This document shows positions 25,298-34,116 of a DNA stretch of 64,000 nucleotides, piece after piece. The stretch is from assembly GCF_041080625.1 (NCBI RefSeq), contig NZ_CP163518.1, positions 620,001-684,000 of the forward strand. Direction: 5' to 3'. The translations under genes and the position numbers were made by a program. Within the stretch, counting starts at the first letter, position 1, and each line of letters opens with the position of its first letter. This DNA is from Streptomyces sp. CG1 (GTDB lineage: Bacteria > Actinomycetota > Actinomycetes > Streptomycetales > Streptomycetaceae). The notes under the pieces were generated by a model, which did no database searches, was not told the DNA's origin, and saw only the letters and a list, made by a program, of their open reading frames with translations.

Positions 25298-25936
25298 ATG
25301 GGACGGACCAGCGACGCGAAAGACAAGATCCTCAACGCCGCGCAGGAGTTGATGGAGCGGCGCGGGTACTCGGACTTGGGCGTGGCGGAGATCTGCAAGG
25401 TCGCGGGTGTACCCAAGGGGAGCTTCTACTACTTCTTCGATTCCAAGGAAACGCTGGCCCTGGCGGTGCTCGATGAGCACTGGCACGCGCAGCGGGCGGA
25501 CTGGCAGCGGGTGTTGGGCGATGACGGCGAGCCGCCGCTCGACCGGCTGCGGCGGCTCTTTACACAGACCGAGGCGGGCCTGCAGGCAGGACAGCGAAGC
25601 TGCGGGACCATCTCGGGCTGCATGTTCGGGAATCTGACGCTGGAGTTGAGCAACCGGACCGCGCCGATCCGCGAACGTCTGCAGGAAATCTTCGACGCAC
25701 AGGCTCAGATGGTGGAAGAGGTCGTGGCACAGGCCCAGGTGCGTGGCGAGGCCACGGTGGCCGACACACATGAGGCGGCACGGTCGGTGGTCGCGCAGTT
25801 GGAGGGCCAGGTCCTGTTCGCCAAGTTGTACAACAGCACCCAGCGCCTGGACACGCTCTGGGCGAACTGCCAGGCGCTCCTGGGTGCCGCCTCGGGGCGG
25901 GCCGCTGAGGCGGAGGCCGAGCCGGTCGGCGTGTGA
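25298..25936 (+). CDS. TetR-family regulator (AcuR/YxaF-like)
   Basis: This 212-residue protein has the HTH LGVAEICKVAGVPKGSFYYF (about residues 28-47), a form common in TetR proteins of the AcuR/YxaF group that control oxidoreductase genes and respond to electrophiles. A conserved Cys (QRSCGTISGCMFGNL) in the ligand domain fits that group. It faces the convergent nitroreductase remnant and two SDR genes, and shares an operator-like motif with the second SDR. Confidence 0.87.
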   Translation: MGRTSDAKDKILNAAQELMERRGYSDLGVAEICKVAGVPKGSFYYFFDSKETLALAVLDEHWHAQRADWQRVLGDDGEPPLDRLRRLFTQTEAGLQAGQRSCGTISGCMFGNLTLELSNRTAPIRERLQEIFDAQAQMVEEVVAQAQVRGEATVADTHEAARSVVAQLEGQVLFAKLYNSTQRLDTLWANCQALLGAASGRAAEAEAEPVGV

Positions 25937-26037
25937 GCCCGGGACGGCTGTACGACCGTGCCGCAGCGGGCGACCACCGGCCTCTCCCCGACTCGCCGTA
26001 TGCCGCAGACAGGTGCGCCGGCTGCGGCACGCGGCCG

Positions 26038-26603
26038 TCAGGGGGAGGCCTGCGATGTAGGTGCGGGTGGCCCGGGTGCTCTGTCGATGATCGGGCCGAC
26101 GTCACGGCCTCGTTTGATCTCGTAGAAGCCGGACGTGGAAGCGACGGCCAGGGTGCCGTCCCAGAGTTGGACCGCGTCCGCGCCCTTGGGTGCGGGGGTG
26201 ACGACCGGACCGAAGAACACGGTTTTCGTCTGACTCCCCGCAGGGCCGGGGACGGCGATGACAGGGCGGCCGACCTCGGTGCCGACCAGGGCGGTACCGG
26301 CCCTGTGGGATGCGCGGAGGGCCTGGTCGTGGGTGTCGGTCTCTGCCGCGTCGGCCAGGTGTGCCGGCAGGCCGGCCTCGCGCAGAGCGGCCTCGATGGT
26401 GGCGCGCTTCTTGGGTGCCTGTCGTAGGTGGTAGCGGCCGGCAAGGGCGTCGTAGAGAGGTTCGAGGATCTGTTGCCGTACTGGGTCTGTGCGGCAATCA
26501 GTACGCGCACCGGCGCCCAGGCCTGGCCCATGAGATCGCGGATGTGTGGGGGAAGGTCGTCGAGACGGTGATCGTTGAGCACGGCCAGACTCATGATGTG
26601 CCA
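26038..26603 (-). pseudogene. mycothiol-dependent nitroreductase/DsbA-family remnant
   Basis: From 26594 the frame reads MSLAVLNDHRLDDLPPHIRD and AWAPVRVLIAAQTQYG, then shifts near 26475 into LEPLYDALAGRYH and ends TVFFGPVVTPAPKGADAVQL and STSGFYEIKRGRD. This is the central and C-terminal part of Rv2466c-like DsbA-fold oxidoreductases. The N-terminal 40 or so residues with the CPWC redox site are missing, replaced by the end of the upstream SDR gene. Both deletion and frameshift make it non-functional. Confidence 0.7.
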
Positions 26604-27433
26604 GGTGATGAGTCGGTGGAGGTGGCCAGCCAGGCCCAGGCGTCCAGGTCGTTCTGGAAGCGCTCGCGACCTTCTTCGATCAGGCGCAGGGCATCGCTGC
26701 CCAGGGCGAGGTGGACTGGAGGGTCGTCGCTGTCGAGGACTCTCAGCAGGGCCTGGGCGGCCAGTGCCGGGGCGCCGTTCTGGTTACCGTCCTTGGCCCG
26801 GCGGGCGGCCCGGATCGGGTCGAACACGGCGTCGTAGTCGGGGACGGTCCGCGGGACGCGGGTCATGGACCGTCCCGCCCAGTCGGTGCGGAACCCGCCC
26901 AGCGCCAGGCAGGTGACACGGATCCCGAACGCGGCGACCTCCTGGGCGAGAGCGGCGGAGAGGCCCTCGACGGCGAACTTGCTCGCGCTGTAGAAGGCGA
27001 CCCCTGGCAGGGCGGTCAGGCCGGCCATGGACGAGACGGTGACGATGTGTCCGCTGCGGCGGCGGCGCATGTACGGCAGCACGGCCTTGACCGCCGCGAC
27101 GATGCCATAGACGTTGACGTCGAACTGGCGGCGCAGGTCGTCCATCGAGGACTCCTCGACGGTGCCCTCGACGCCGTAGCCCGCGTTGGTGATCAGGACG
27201 TCGATCGCGCCGAGTTGGTCCTCGACCGTGTGCACGATGTCCGTGACCGCTTCTTCGTCGGTGACGTCCAGCAGCGCGGCTCCGGCTCGGCCGGGTGCCA
27301 GGGCCTGGAACGCGGAGGCCTGGTCGGCGCGGCGCACGGTGCCGACCACGCGGTGGCCGGCGTCAAGGGCCGCGGTGGCGAAGGCCCGCCCCAGGCCGCT
27401 GGAGACGCCGGTGATGAGAAATGACTTGCTCAC
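26591..27433 (-). CDS. SDR-family oxidoreductase (classical)
   Basis: This 280-residue protein has the cofactor loop TGVSSGLG (residues 7-14), NAG in ITNAGYG, the catalytic Ser in VTVSSM, and YSASK as Tyr-x-x-x-Lys. The C-terminal extension after residue 190 resembles SDRs annotated as oxidoreductases of the DltE/retinol-dehydrogenase-like group. Its last codons read into the nitroreductase remnant (ATGA overlap), so the natural C-terminus may have been changed by that deletion. It lies 25 bases after the second SDR, probably in one operon. Confidence 0.88.
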   Translation of the reverse strand: MSKSFLITGVSSGLGRAFATAALDAGHRVVGTVRRADQASAFQALAPGRAGAALLDVTDEEAVTDIVHTVEDQLGAIDVLITNAGYGVEGTVEESSMDDLRRQFDVNVYGIVAAVKAVLPYMRRRRSGHIVTVSSMAGLTALPGVAFYSASKFAVEGLSAALAQEVAAFGIRVTCLALGGFRTDWAGRSMTRVPRTVPDYDAVFDPIRAARRAKDGNQNGAPALAAQALLRVLDSDDPPVHLALGSDALRLIEEGRERFQNDLDAWAWLATSTDSSPGTS

Positions 27434-27458
27434 TGGTTCCCTGCTCTGGCAGCCGTGC

Positions 27459-28172
27459 TCAGCGGCCGGCGCTCTGGCCGCCGTCGACGTGGAGGACCTC
27501 GCCGGTCACGAACGGGGACCGCTCCAGGTACAGGACGCCGTCCACCACGTCGCTGATCTCGCCCATGCGGCCGAGCGGGTGCATCGCCGCGAGGCTCGGG
27601 TGGTACTCGGCGGGATGCATCGGCGTCTTGATGATGCCCAGCGCGACCGCGTTGCTGCGGATGCCGCGGGCGGCGTACTCGATCGCCAACGCCTTGGTCG
27701 CGGCCTGCAGGCCGCCCTTGGTCAGCGACGCCAGCACCGAGGTCACCCGGGAATCGGCGTGATCGACCAGGCTCGTGGTGATCTGCACGACGTGACCCTG
27801 ACCCTGAGTGAGCATCTGCTCGACGGCGAGCTGGGTGATGCGGAAGAAGCCGGTGAGGTTGACCCCGGTCGTGTGCTCGTAGTCCTGCTGCGTGAAGTCG
27901 GTGAACGGCTTGGCGGCGAACACGCCCGCGTTGTTCACCAACGTGTCGATACGGCCGAACTCCCGTGTGGCCGCGTCCACGACCAGCTCGGCGGTCGCCG
28001 TGTCGGCGATGTCGCCCTGGACGGTCACCAGGCCGGCATCCTTCGAGGGCGCGATACTGCGCGAGGTCGCCACGACCGCATAGCCCAGCTTGCGGTACCC
28101 CTCGACCAGACCGGCTCCGATGCCCTGTGACGCACCGGTGATGACAGCGACCTTCTGACCGAACGTACTCAT
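27459..28172 (-). CDS. SDR-family protein lacking the usual catalytic tyrosine
   Basis: This 237-residue SDR has TGASQGIG (cofactor loop) and NNAGV. Where YxxxK is expected it reads LASLTKGG, so Lys is kept but Tyr is replaced by Ala. AGGAG precedes the ATG at 28172, so the longer upstream frame is not used. It may be a divergent reductase or a binding subunit. It heads a two-SDR operon, and the TetR-like motif at 28245 suggests control by the TetR protein at 25298. Confidence 0.87.
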   Translation of the reverse strand: MSTFGQKVAVITGASQGIGAGLVEGYRKLGYAVVATSRSIAPSKDAGLVTVQGDIADTATAELVVDAATREFGRIDTLVNNAGVFAAKPFTDFTQQDYEHTTGVNLTGFFRITQLAVEQMLTQGQGHVVQITTSLVDHADSRVTSVLASLTKGGLQAATKALAIEYAARGIRSNAVALGIIKTPMHPAEYHPSLAAMHPLGRMGEISDVVDGVLYLERSPFVTGEVLHVDGGQSAGR

Positions 28173-28244
28173 GGTCAACTCCTGGAAAAGCTGGCGGATT
28201 CGGGCGCGGACGCAGCGCACTGCTCACGGCCCGCACTCGCAAGA

Positions 28245-28264
28245 TAGACGACCGGTCCACTAAA
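28245..28264. promoter_or_regulatory. operator-like site upstream of the SDR operon
   Basis: TAGACGACCGGTC then CAC and TAAA, about 75 bases before the SDR start. It matches the site before the tetR gene at 25298 at 12 of the first 13 positions. Confidence 0.5.
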
Positions 28265-28491
28265 TCTCCACGGCGACCCCGGGACCGCCCTTCTCCACGC
28301 AACACCCTGACCTGCACTGAGAGACAGCGCCTCACAGAAGAGAGGAAACAGGTCAGAGCCGAAGGCCGTATTGGGAGCGCACGCTCGCCTCCCCGGAACG
28401 GCACGAGAAGCGTCTGACGCTATGTCAGCCGCCCCCGGCGGCTCTGAGAGCCGCACCTGGCGGGCCGTGCCTCTCGGGGTCATGTCGACGC

Positions 28492-28923
28492 ATGATGTCG
28501 ACCATGGATGAGGGTGAGACGTATCTGACGATCGGCGAGGTCTCCGAACGGCTGGAGATCTCTGCGCCGACGTTGCGTTACTGGGAGGAGCGGGGGCTTC
28601 TGCGACCCGCGACACGGCAGTCGGGGCGGCGGCTCTACGGTGCGACGGAGCTGCGGCGGATCGCCTTGATCCGGATCTGGCAGGAGAGCGGCATGCTGAG
28701 CCTGGACGAGATCGCGACCGTCCTGACCGGGCGCGCGGAGACCGGTCACTGGCGGGACACGGTGCACGGACGCCTGGCGGCCATCGACGAGCAGACCGAC
28801 CGGCTCGCGCGGGCAGGGAACGGCCCTGGGCATCGCCGTGCTCGGCTCTCTGCTCAACGCCCGTGCCGAGACCTCGGTCGCCCGGGACCTCACCGACTCC
28901 GGCAGCGCGCTCGACCCGAGTGA
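28492..28923 (+). CDS. MerR-family regulator truncated by a deletion
   Basis: The first 100 or so residues are a normal MerR protein: YLTIGEVSERLEISAPTLRY as the HTH, then REWEERGL-type wing residues and a coiled coil to about residue 107 (TDRLARA). After 28812 the frame becomes arginine-rich noise, because the DNA there belongs, in another frame, to an MFS transporter end. The DNA-binding part may still fold. ATGs at 28492, 28495 and 28504 are all possible starts. Confidence 0.65.
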   Translation: MMSTMDEGETYLTIGEVSERLEISAPTLRYWEERGLLRPATRQSGRRLYGATELRRIALIRIWQESGMLSLDEIATVLTGRAETGHWRDTVHGRLAAIDEQTDRLARAGNGPGHRRARLSAQRPCRDLGRPGPHRLRQRARPE

Positions 28924-29203
28924 GCGCGGCACCACGGCCCACCTGATCGTCGCCCAGCACGGAGCCGCCCCCTCCCATCCGGGCCTGAACCCGCGCGCCG
29001 CAGGACGGTACTTCGCCTCCGGCTTCGTCGACGGACTGCACGCCAGTCTGCTGGTGGCAGGAGTCGCCACCGCACTCGCCACCCTCGCGATCCTCCTCCG
29101 CCTCCGGACGCCCAAGCCCAACGCCGAGCCCGCACCTGCACCCGTACCTGCGCCGCAGCGCCCCACCCAGCAGGCCCGCGACCGCGGTTCCCGGGGCGGC
29201 TGA
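28812..29203 (+). pseudogene. MFS transporter, C-terminal remnant
   Basis: One frame reads GTALGIAVLGSLLNARAE, then YFASGFVDGLHASLLVAGVA and a basic tail, which is the last third of a helix pair and the C-terminus of a DHA2-type transporter. No start is present. The join to the MerR gene at about 28812 is sharp, so a deletion removed the end of merR and most of this gene. MerR proteins often regulate such neighbours. Confidence 0.6.
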
Positions 29204-29309
29204 CCGACATCGCGCAGTCGGTTTCAGTAGCGGAGCAGAGCCACGCGCTGACAGCCGGCGGTGGCTTCACCGGGGGCAGCAGAGTTCCGGGACGCCGTCC
29301 TCCCGCTCT

Positions 29310-30587
29310 TCAGCCCGTGCCCCGCCACCGCAGGATCTCCAGCGCGGTGCCGACACCGAGGACGTCTTCGGCGAGTGGGCGGGGCAGCAGGCGGTCGGCG
29401 TGCGCAAGGCGTCTCAGCAGGGTGTTGCGGTGGATGTAGAGCCGGTCGGCCGCATGGGAGGCGTTGCACTGGGCGGCGACGAAGACCCGGGCAGCCTCGC
29501 GGATGTCCGGCTCGGCGTGTGCCAGATCGCCGAGGACGCGCCGGACGAAGCCGTCGGCGGCCTCCACGTCGGAGGTGACCAGGGCGACCAGTTCCACCTC
29601 GTCGTGCGTGGCCATCTGCTGTGCCGAGGCGAGGCGGGCAAGCATCCGCTGGACGGTGAGGGCGTCGATGTGGCTGCGGCGGAAGCCCGCCAGATCCTCG
29701 CCGGTGGAGCCGACCGCGACCCGCACGCTCGGCTCGGCGGCCAACGCGTCGCGCAGCGTGGCCGGGTCGGGGTCTCCGTGCAGCCACATCCAGCGGGTCG
29801 CGGCGCCGGCGAGCACGGTGAGCGGCTGGGGATCGGCGGCGTTGGCGGCGATCAGGTCGGTGGCCCGGCCGAGGACGGCGGGGTCGGCGTGGGCGTCCTC
29901 GCTCCAGACGATGGCCGCGGTGTGACGGCCCATCAGCCGGTAGCCGAGGCGCTGTTCGGCCCGGGCCCGCGGGATCGGGGCTCCGTACAGCAACAGGCTG
30001 ACGGTTTCGCGCCGTTCGGCATGGGTGCCCTGGGCGAGTTCGTCGCGTTGCCTGGCGATGAGCTCGGTCACGGCGGCGATGGTGTCGTCCACGAAGGTCG
30101 TGATCGAGCGGCAGGACACGTCGAGGAGTTCGCGCAGTTCGTCGGTGTCGGAGGTGAGGGTGAGGCAGATTCCGATCCACCGCCGGATGGCGACACCCTG
30201 GCCGGCGCGGTAGGCGTCCAGGGCGCTCTCGTTGAGCCCGCGGCGCACGAGGTCGCGGGCGACGGCGACCGGGACGTCGCCGATGTTCGGCGCGACCCGC
30301 ACGCCGGGCCGGTCGATGTTGGCGGAGGCCCAGAAGAACAGGTTGGACCGGTTGGCGCGGCGGGTCGCCGCGGCGAGCACCGGGTCGTCGTTGATCTGGG
30401 CATGATGGGGACCGGAGAGAGTGGCCTCGTCGAGCTCGCGCAGCCACTCCTCCGGAGGGTCGAGCGCCCTGCGTGCTCCTTGGCGGATCAGTTCGCGTAC
30501 GCGCGGGGACGGCGGCTCCCAGGACACCTCGGCAGCATAAGCCCCAGGCAGGGCATTCTGCTCCTGGATTCGTGGCTTCTTGTGCAT
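29310..30587 (-). CDS. PucR/CdaR-family transcriptional regulator
   Basis: This is a protein of 405-425 residues. The C-terminal 60 residues form the PucR-type HTH (NASHAADRLYIHRNTLLRRL), preceded by a GGDEF-like/CdaR sensor region and an N-terminal helical domain. It is divergent from the monooxygenase operon and is the likely regulator. The ATG at 30587 lies inside the direct repeats at 30553-30599. GTG 30527 (VSWEPPSPRVREL) would free those repeats to act as operators and is equally plausible. Confidence 0.85.
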   Translation of the reverse strand: MHKKPRIQEQNALPGAYAAEVSWEPPSPRVRELIRQGARRALDPPEEWLRELDEATLSGPHHAQINDDPVLAAATRRANRSNLFFWASANIDRPGVRVAPNIGDVPVAVARDLVRRGLNESALDAYRAGQGVAIRRWIGICLTLTSDTDELRELLDVSCRSITTFVDDTIAAVTELIARQRDELAQGTHAERRETVSLLLYGAPIPRARAEQRLGYRLMGRHTAAIVWSEDAHADPAVLGRATDLIAANAADPQPLTVLAGAATRWMWLHGDPDPATLRDALAAEPSVRVAVGSTGEDLAGFRRSHIDALTVQRMLARLASAQQMATHDEVELVALVTSDVEAADGFVRRVLGDLAHAEPDIREAARVFVAAQCNASHAADRLYIHRNTLLRRLAHADRLLPRPLAEDVLGVGTALEILRWRGTG

Positions 30588-30599
30588 TCTGCACCTGGA
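30553..30599. repeat. 16-bp direct repeat in the regulator-monooxygenase gap
   Basis: GCATTCTGCTCCTGGA (30553-30568) and GCATTCTGCACCTGGA (30584-30599) differ at one base. Their starts are 31 bp apart, about three helical turns. This suggests paired sites for the PucR-type regulator. Confidence 0.55.
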
Positions 30600-30676
30600 A
30601 GTGCGCCGGTGCAGGCCAGAGAATGTCCACGGCCCCGCTCATGCCCGCCGTCCGCCTACGCCCGGGAGCTCACCCC

Positions 30677-32200
30677 ATGTCTTTGCACGCCGCCGCCTCC
30701 CCCACCGAGCTCGACGTGCTGATCGTGGGCGCCGGGATCTCCGGGATCGGTGCCGCCTACTACCTCCAGCGCGATCATCCGGGGCGCAGCTATGCGATCC
30801 TCGAGTCGCGCGGAGCCTCCGGCGGCACCTGGGACCTCTTCCGCTACCCCGGGATCCGCTCCGACTCCGACCTGCACACCTTCGGGTACGCGTTCAAGCC
30901 CTGGCGTGACGAGGACGCGATCGCCGACGGGGACAAGATCCTGGCCTATCTGCGGGAGACCGCGGCCGAGAACGGCATCGAGCGGCACATCCGGTTCCAC
31001 ACCAAGGTGCTGAGCGCCACTTGGTCGTCACAGCAGGCCCGGTGGACCGTCGTGGTCGAACGGTCCGACACCGGGGAGCGGTCCACCCTCACCTGCTCCT
31101 GGTTGTTCTGCGCCGCCGGCTACTACCGCTACGACGAGGGGTTCACTCCGCACTTCTCCGGGCGCGAGCGGTTCCGCGGCCGGATCGTACATCCGCAGCA
31201 CTGGCCGGAGGACCTCGACTATGCGGGCAAACGCGTCGTCATCATCGGCAGCGGTGCCACCGCGGTGACCCTCGTGCCGGCGATGGCCGAAACCGCCGGA
31301 CACGTCGTCATGCTGCAACGGACGCCGAGCTACATCCTGCCGGTGCCCGCCCGCGACAGGGTCGCCGACCTCCTGAAGGCGGCCTTCGGCGAGGAGCGCG
31401 GTCACGCACTGGCCCGGCGCAAGAACATCCTGCGGCAGGCCGCGGTCTGGGGCTTCTGCCGGCGGTTCCCCAAGGCGGCACGGCGGATCGTCCGACGCGT
31501 CAACGTCAAGATGCTGCCGGCGGGATATCCCGTGGACGAGCACTTCAATCCGCCCTACGACCCGTGGGACCAGCGGTTGTGCGCCGTGCCCGACGGCGAC
31601 CTGTTCCGCGTGATCCGGCGCGGCGACGCCTCGATGGTGACCGACAGGATCGAGACCTTCACCGAGACCGGGCTGCGGCTGGCCTCGGGCCGCGAGCTGA
31701 CCGCGGACATCGTGATCACGGCCACCGGTCTCAACGTCCAGGCCATGGGCGGAATCACGCTGAACGTCGACGGCCGGCCGGTCGAACTCGACGACACGGT
31801 CGCGTACAAGGGGATGATGCTCTCCGGAGTGCCGAACTTCGCCTACACGATCGGCTACACCAACGCCTCCTGGACGCTGAAGGTCGGCCTGCTGTGCGAG
31901 CACTTCTGCCGCTTGCTCACGCGCATGGACGAGGGCGGCTTCGACATCGCCTGCCCGGAGGTCGCCGACGCGGACATGCCGCTGCGCCCGTTCCTCGACT
32001 TCCAGGCCGGGTACATCCGCCGGGCTGTGGACCGGCTGCCCCGACAGGGCAACCGCGCACCGTGGCAGACGTCCCAGCAGTACCTCGGGGATGTCAAGCT
32101 GCTGCGCAAGCTGCCCGTGGACGATCCGGAGCTGCGGCTGGCCCGGAGCCCCGCGTACCGGTCCGCGCACTCCGCCGGCGCGACGCGGGCCGGGGTGTGA
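30677..32200 (+). CDS. flavin-containing Baeyer-Villiger-type monooxygenase
   Basis: This 507-residue enzyme has an N-terminal FAD loop (VGAGISGIGAAYYL), an NADPH loop (VVIIGSGATAVTL, near residue 190) and the type I Baeyer-Villiger motif FRGRIVHPQHWP just before it. It resembles the EthA/MymA group of mycobacterial monooxygenases, which oxidise ketones or thioamides. The ATG at 30677 follows CGGGAG. It starts a three-gene operon with an SDR and a hydrolase. A ketone-to-ester-to-acid route is plausible: SDR makes the ketone, this enzyme inserts oxygen, the hydrolase cuts the ester. Confidence 0.9.
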   Translation: MSLHAAASPTELDVLIVGAGISGIGAAYYLQRDHPGRSYAILESRGASGGTWDLFRYPGIRSDSDLHTFGYAFKPWRDEDAIADGDKILAYLRETAAENGIERHIRFHTKVLSATWSSQQARWTVVVERSDTGERSTLTCSWLFCAAGYYRYDEGFTPHFSGRERFRGRIVHPQHWPEDLDYAGKRVVIIGSGATAVTLVPAMAETAGHVVMLQRTPSYILPVPARDRVADLLKAAFGEERGHALARRKNILRQAAVWGFCRRFPKAARRIVRRVNVKMLPAGYPVDEHFNPPYDPWDQRLCAVPDGDLFRVIRRGDASMVTDRIETFTETGLRLASGRELTADIVITATGLNVQAMGGITLNVDGRPVELDDTVAYKGMMLSGVPNFAYTIGYTNASWTLKVGLLCEHFCRLLTRMDEGGFDIACPEVADADMPLRPFLDFQAGYIRRAVDRLPRQGNRAPWQTSQQYLGDVKLLRKLPVDDPELRLARSPAYRSAHSAGATRAGV

Positions 32201-33048
32201 CCGGCATGGGGCTGGGCCGCTTCGAATTCACTTCCGGAACCGCGATCGTCACCGGTGCGGCGAGCGGCATCGGGGAGCAACTGGCCCACGGGCCGGCCCG
32301 CAGGGGCACGGCCCTGGCCTTGGTCGACCGGGATGCCGACCGCCTGGAGCAGGTGGCCGAAGCCGCGAGGTCCCGCACCGCCGTTCCGGTGGCGACGTAT
32401 GTGATCGACCTCGCGGACGACAAGGCCGTGCGCCGCCTCGGCGAGCAACTCGCCACCGAGCACCCGGATGCCCGTCTTCTGATCAACAACGCGGGTGCTG
32501 CCCTGCCCGGCACGTTCGACCAGGTCAGCGCGGAGGAGTTCGACTGGCTGCTGGCGGTCAACTTCCGCTCCGTGGTGACCCTGACCCGGGCACTGCTGCC
32601 CACGCTGCGCGCGCAGTCCGGCGCCCATCTGGTCAATGTCTCCAGCGTGTTCGGTCTGATCGCCCCGGCGGGCCAGGTCGCCTACTGCACCAGCAAGTAC
32701 GCGGTGCGCGGGTTCACCGAGGCGCTGCGCGCCGAACTGTTCGAACAGGTGGGGGCGACGGTGGTTCATCCCGGCGGTGTGCGTACCCGGATCGCCGAGA
32801 ACGCGCGGATCGCCGCCGCGGTCGCGGGTGACGCGAGGCGGCGCGACGGGGACGGCATCGCCCGGCTGCTGACCTACCCGCCGGAGTGGGCCGCCGCACA
32901 GATCCTCGACGCCGTGGCGCGGCGCAGCCCGCGGCTGCTGATCGGGATGAGCGCCCGGCTGCCCGACCTGATGTCCCGGATCAGCCCGGCTCTCCTCTCC
33001 CCTGTACTGCTGGAGGCGTTCCGCAAGCGCGCCGCCCGAAGCGCCTGA
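32197..33048 (+). CDS. SDR-family oxidoreductase, SadH-like
   Basis: This protein of about 283 residues has TGAASGIG, NNAGA, a catalytic Ser in VNVSSVFG and YCTSK. Its length and the C-terminal helical tail resemble the SadH-type dehydrogenases found beside MymA-like monooxygenases. GTG 32197 overlaps the monooxygenase stop; ATG 32206 is an alternative. It probably interconverts an alcohol and the ketone used by the monooxygenase. Confidence 0.88.
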   Translation: MTGMGLGRFEFTSGTAIVTGAASGIGEQLAHGPARRGTALALVDRDADRLEQVAEAARSRTAVPVATYVIDLADDKAVRRLGEQLATEHPDARLLINNAGAALPGTFDQVSAEEFDWLLAVNFRSVVTLTRALLPTLRAQSGAHLVNVSSVFGLIAPAGQVAYCTSKYAVRGFTEALRAELFEQVGATVVHPGGVRTRIAENARIAAAVAGDARRRDGDGIARLLTYPPEWAAAQILDAVARRSPRLLIGMSARLPDLMSRISPALLSPVLLEAFRKRAARSA

Positions 33049-33075
33049 CCACCCCGCGACCCCCGGAGATCCTCC

Positions 33076-34116
33076 ATGCCCGTACTCGACTGGAAGCCCG
33101 ACCTGCTGGAGGGCTATCACCAGCACACCTTGGAACTCGGCGCGGACCCCGACGGCGAGGGCAGTGCGGCCGCGGTCCTGGTCCGCCGGGACCCGGACGG
33201 CGAGAGCCACGATCCACTCCCCGTACGGGGAGCCGTCCTGTATGTCCACGGTTTCTCGGACTACTTCTTCCAGACCGACCTGGCCGACTTCTTCGCCGCG
33301 CGCGGCCTCGCTTTCTACGCGCTCGACCTGCGCAAGTGCGGCCGCGCCCGACGCCCGGGGCAGACCGCGCACTACGTCAGCGACCTTGCCCTGTACGACC
33401 GGGAACTCGACCTCGCCCTCGAGGCCATCGTCCAGGAGCACCCGGGCGTGCCCGTTCTCCTCGCCGCCCACTCCACCGGCGGCCTGATCCTGCCGCTGTG
33501 GCTCGACCGCCGCCGCGCTGCCGGCCGTACCGGGCCGGTCTCCGGTGTCGTCCTCAACAGCCCTTGGTTCGATCTGCAGGGCACCAGGACGCAGCGCGGC
33601 CTGCTCACCCAGGTGCTGCGCGTGGCAGCCAAGGCGGCCCCCCTGCGTACGCTCTCCGTCCCGACCGGCGTCTACGGCGACACGCTGCACCAAAGCCGCA
33701 GCGGCGAGTGGGAGTTCGACCTCGAACTCAAACCGCTCCAGGGATTCCCGGTCACCGTCGGCTGGCTCAACGCAATCCGACGCGCCCACGCCACCCTGCA
33801 CCTGGGACTCGACATCGGCATCCCCTCACTGATCCTGCGCTCGGACCGGAGTCATTTCTCCAGCCGCCACTCGGAGTTGAGCGACCGCGCCGACCTGATC
33901 CTTGACGTCACGCAGATCGCCCGCTGGTCCGGCTGCCTCGGCGACGAGACCACAGTCGTCCCGATCCCCGGCGCCCGCCACGACGTCTTCCTCTCCCGCC
34001 CCGAAGCCCGAACACACGCGTACTCCGTGGTCGAGGCCTGGCTGGACCGGCATCCCCGGGTGACAGGCGCGACCGACACCCTCGTGCAGGAGAAGAGCCG
34101 AACCACGTCCTCGTAA
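33076..34116 (+). CDS. alpha/beta hydrolase, monoacylglycerol-lipase-like
   Basis: This 346-residue protein has the HGF oxyanion segment (LYVHGFSDYFF), the nucleophile AAHSTGG (Ser near residue 137) and the catalytic His in GARHDVF near the end. It belongs to the serine aminopeptidase S33/lysophospholipase group. It is the last gene of the monooxygenase operon, 28 bases after the SDR, and could hydrolyse the ester produced by the Baeyer-Villiger step. Confidence 0.87.
   Translation: MPVLDWKPDLLEGYHQHTLELGADPDGEGSAAAVLVRRDPDGESHDPLPVRGAVLYVHGFSDYFFQTDLADFFAARGLAFYALDLRKCGRARRPGQTAHYVSDLALYDRELDLALEAIVQEHPGVPVLLAAHSTGGLILPLWLDRRRAAGRTGPVSGVVLNSPWFDLQGTRTQRGLLTQVLRVAAKAAPLRTLSVPTGVYGDTLHQSRSGEWEFDLELKPLQGFPVTVGWLNAIRRAHATLHLGLDIGIPSLILRSDRSHFSSRHSELSDRADLILDVTQIARWSGCLGDETTVVPIPGARHDVFLSRPEARTHAYSVVEAWLDRHPRVTGATDTLVQEKSRTTSS

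Noticed and set aside
31855..33801. 648-codon minus-strand frame opposite the monooxygenase, SDR and hydrolase
   Set aside because: Same artefact: it covers three well-supported plus-strand genes and has no recognisable motif.
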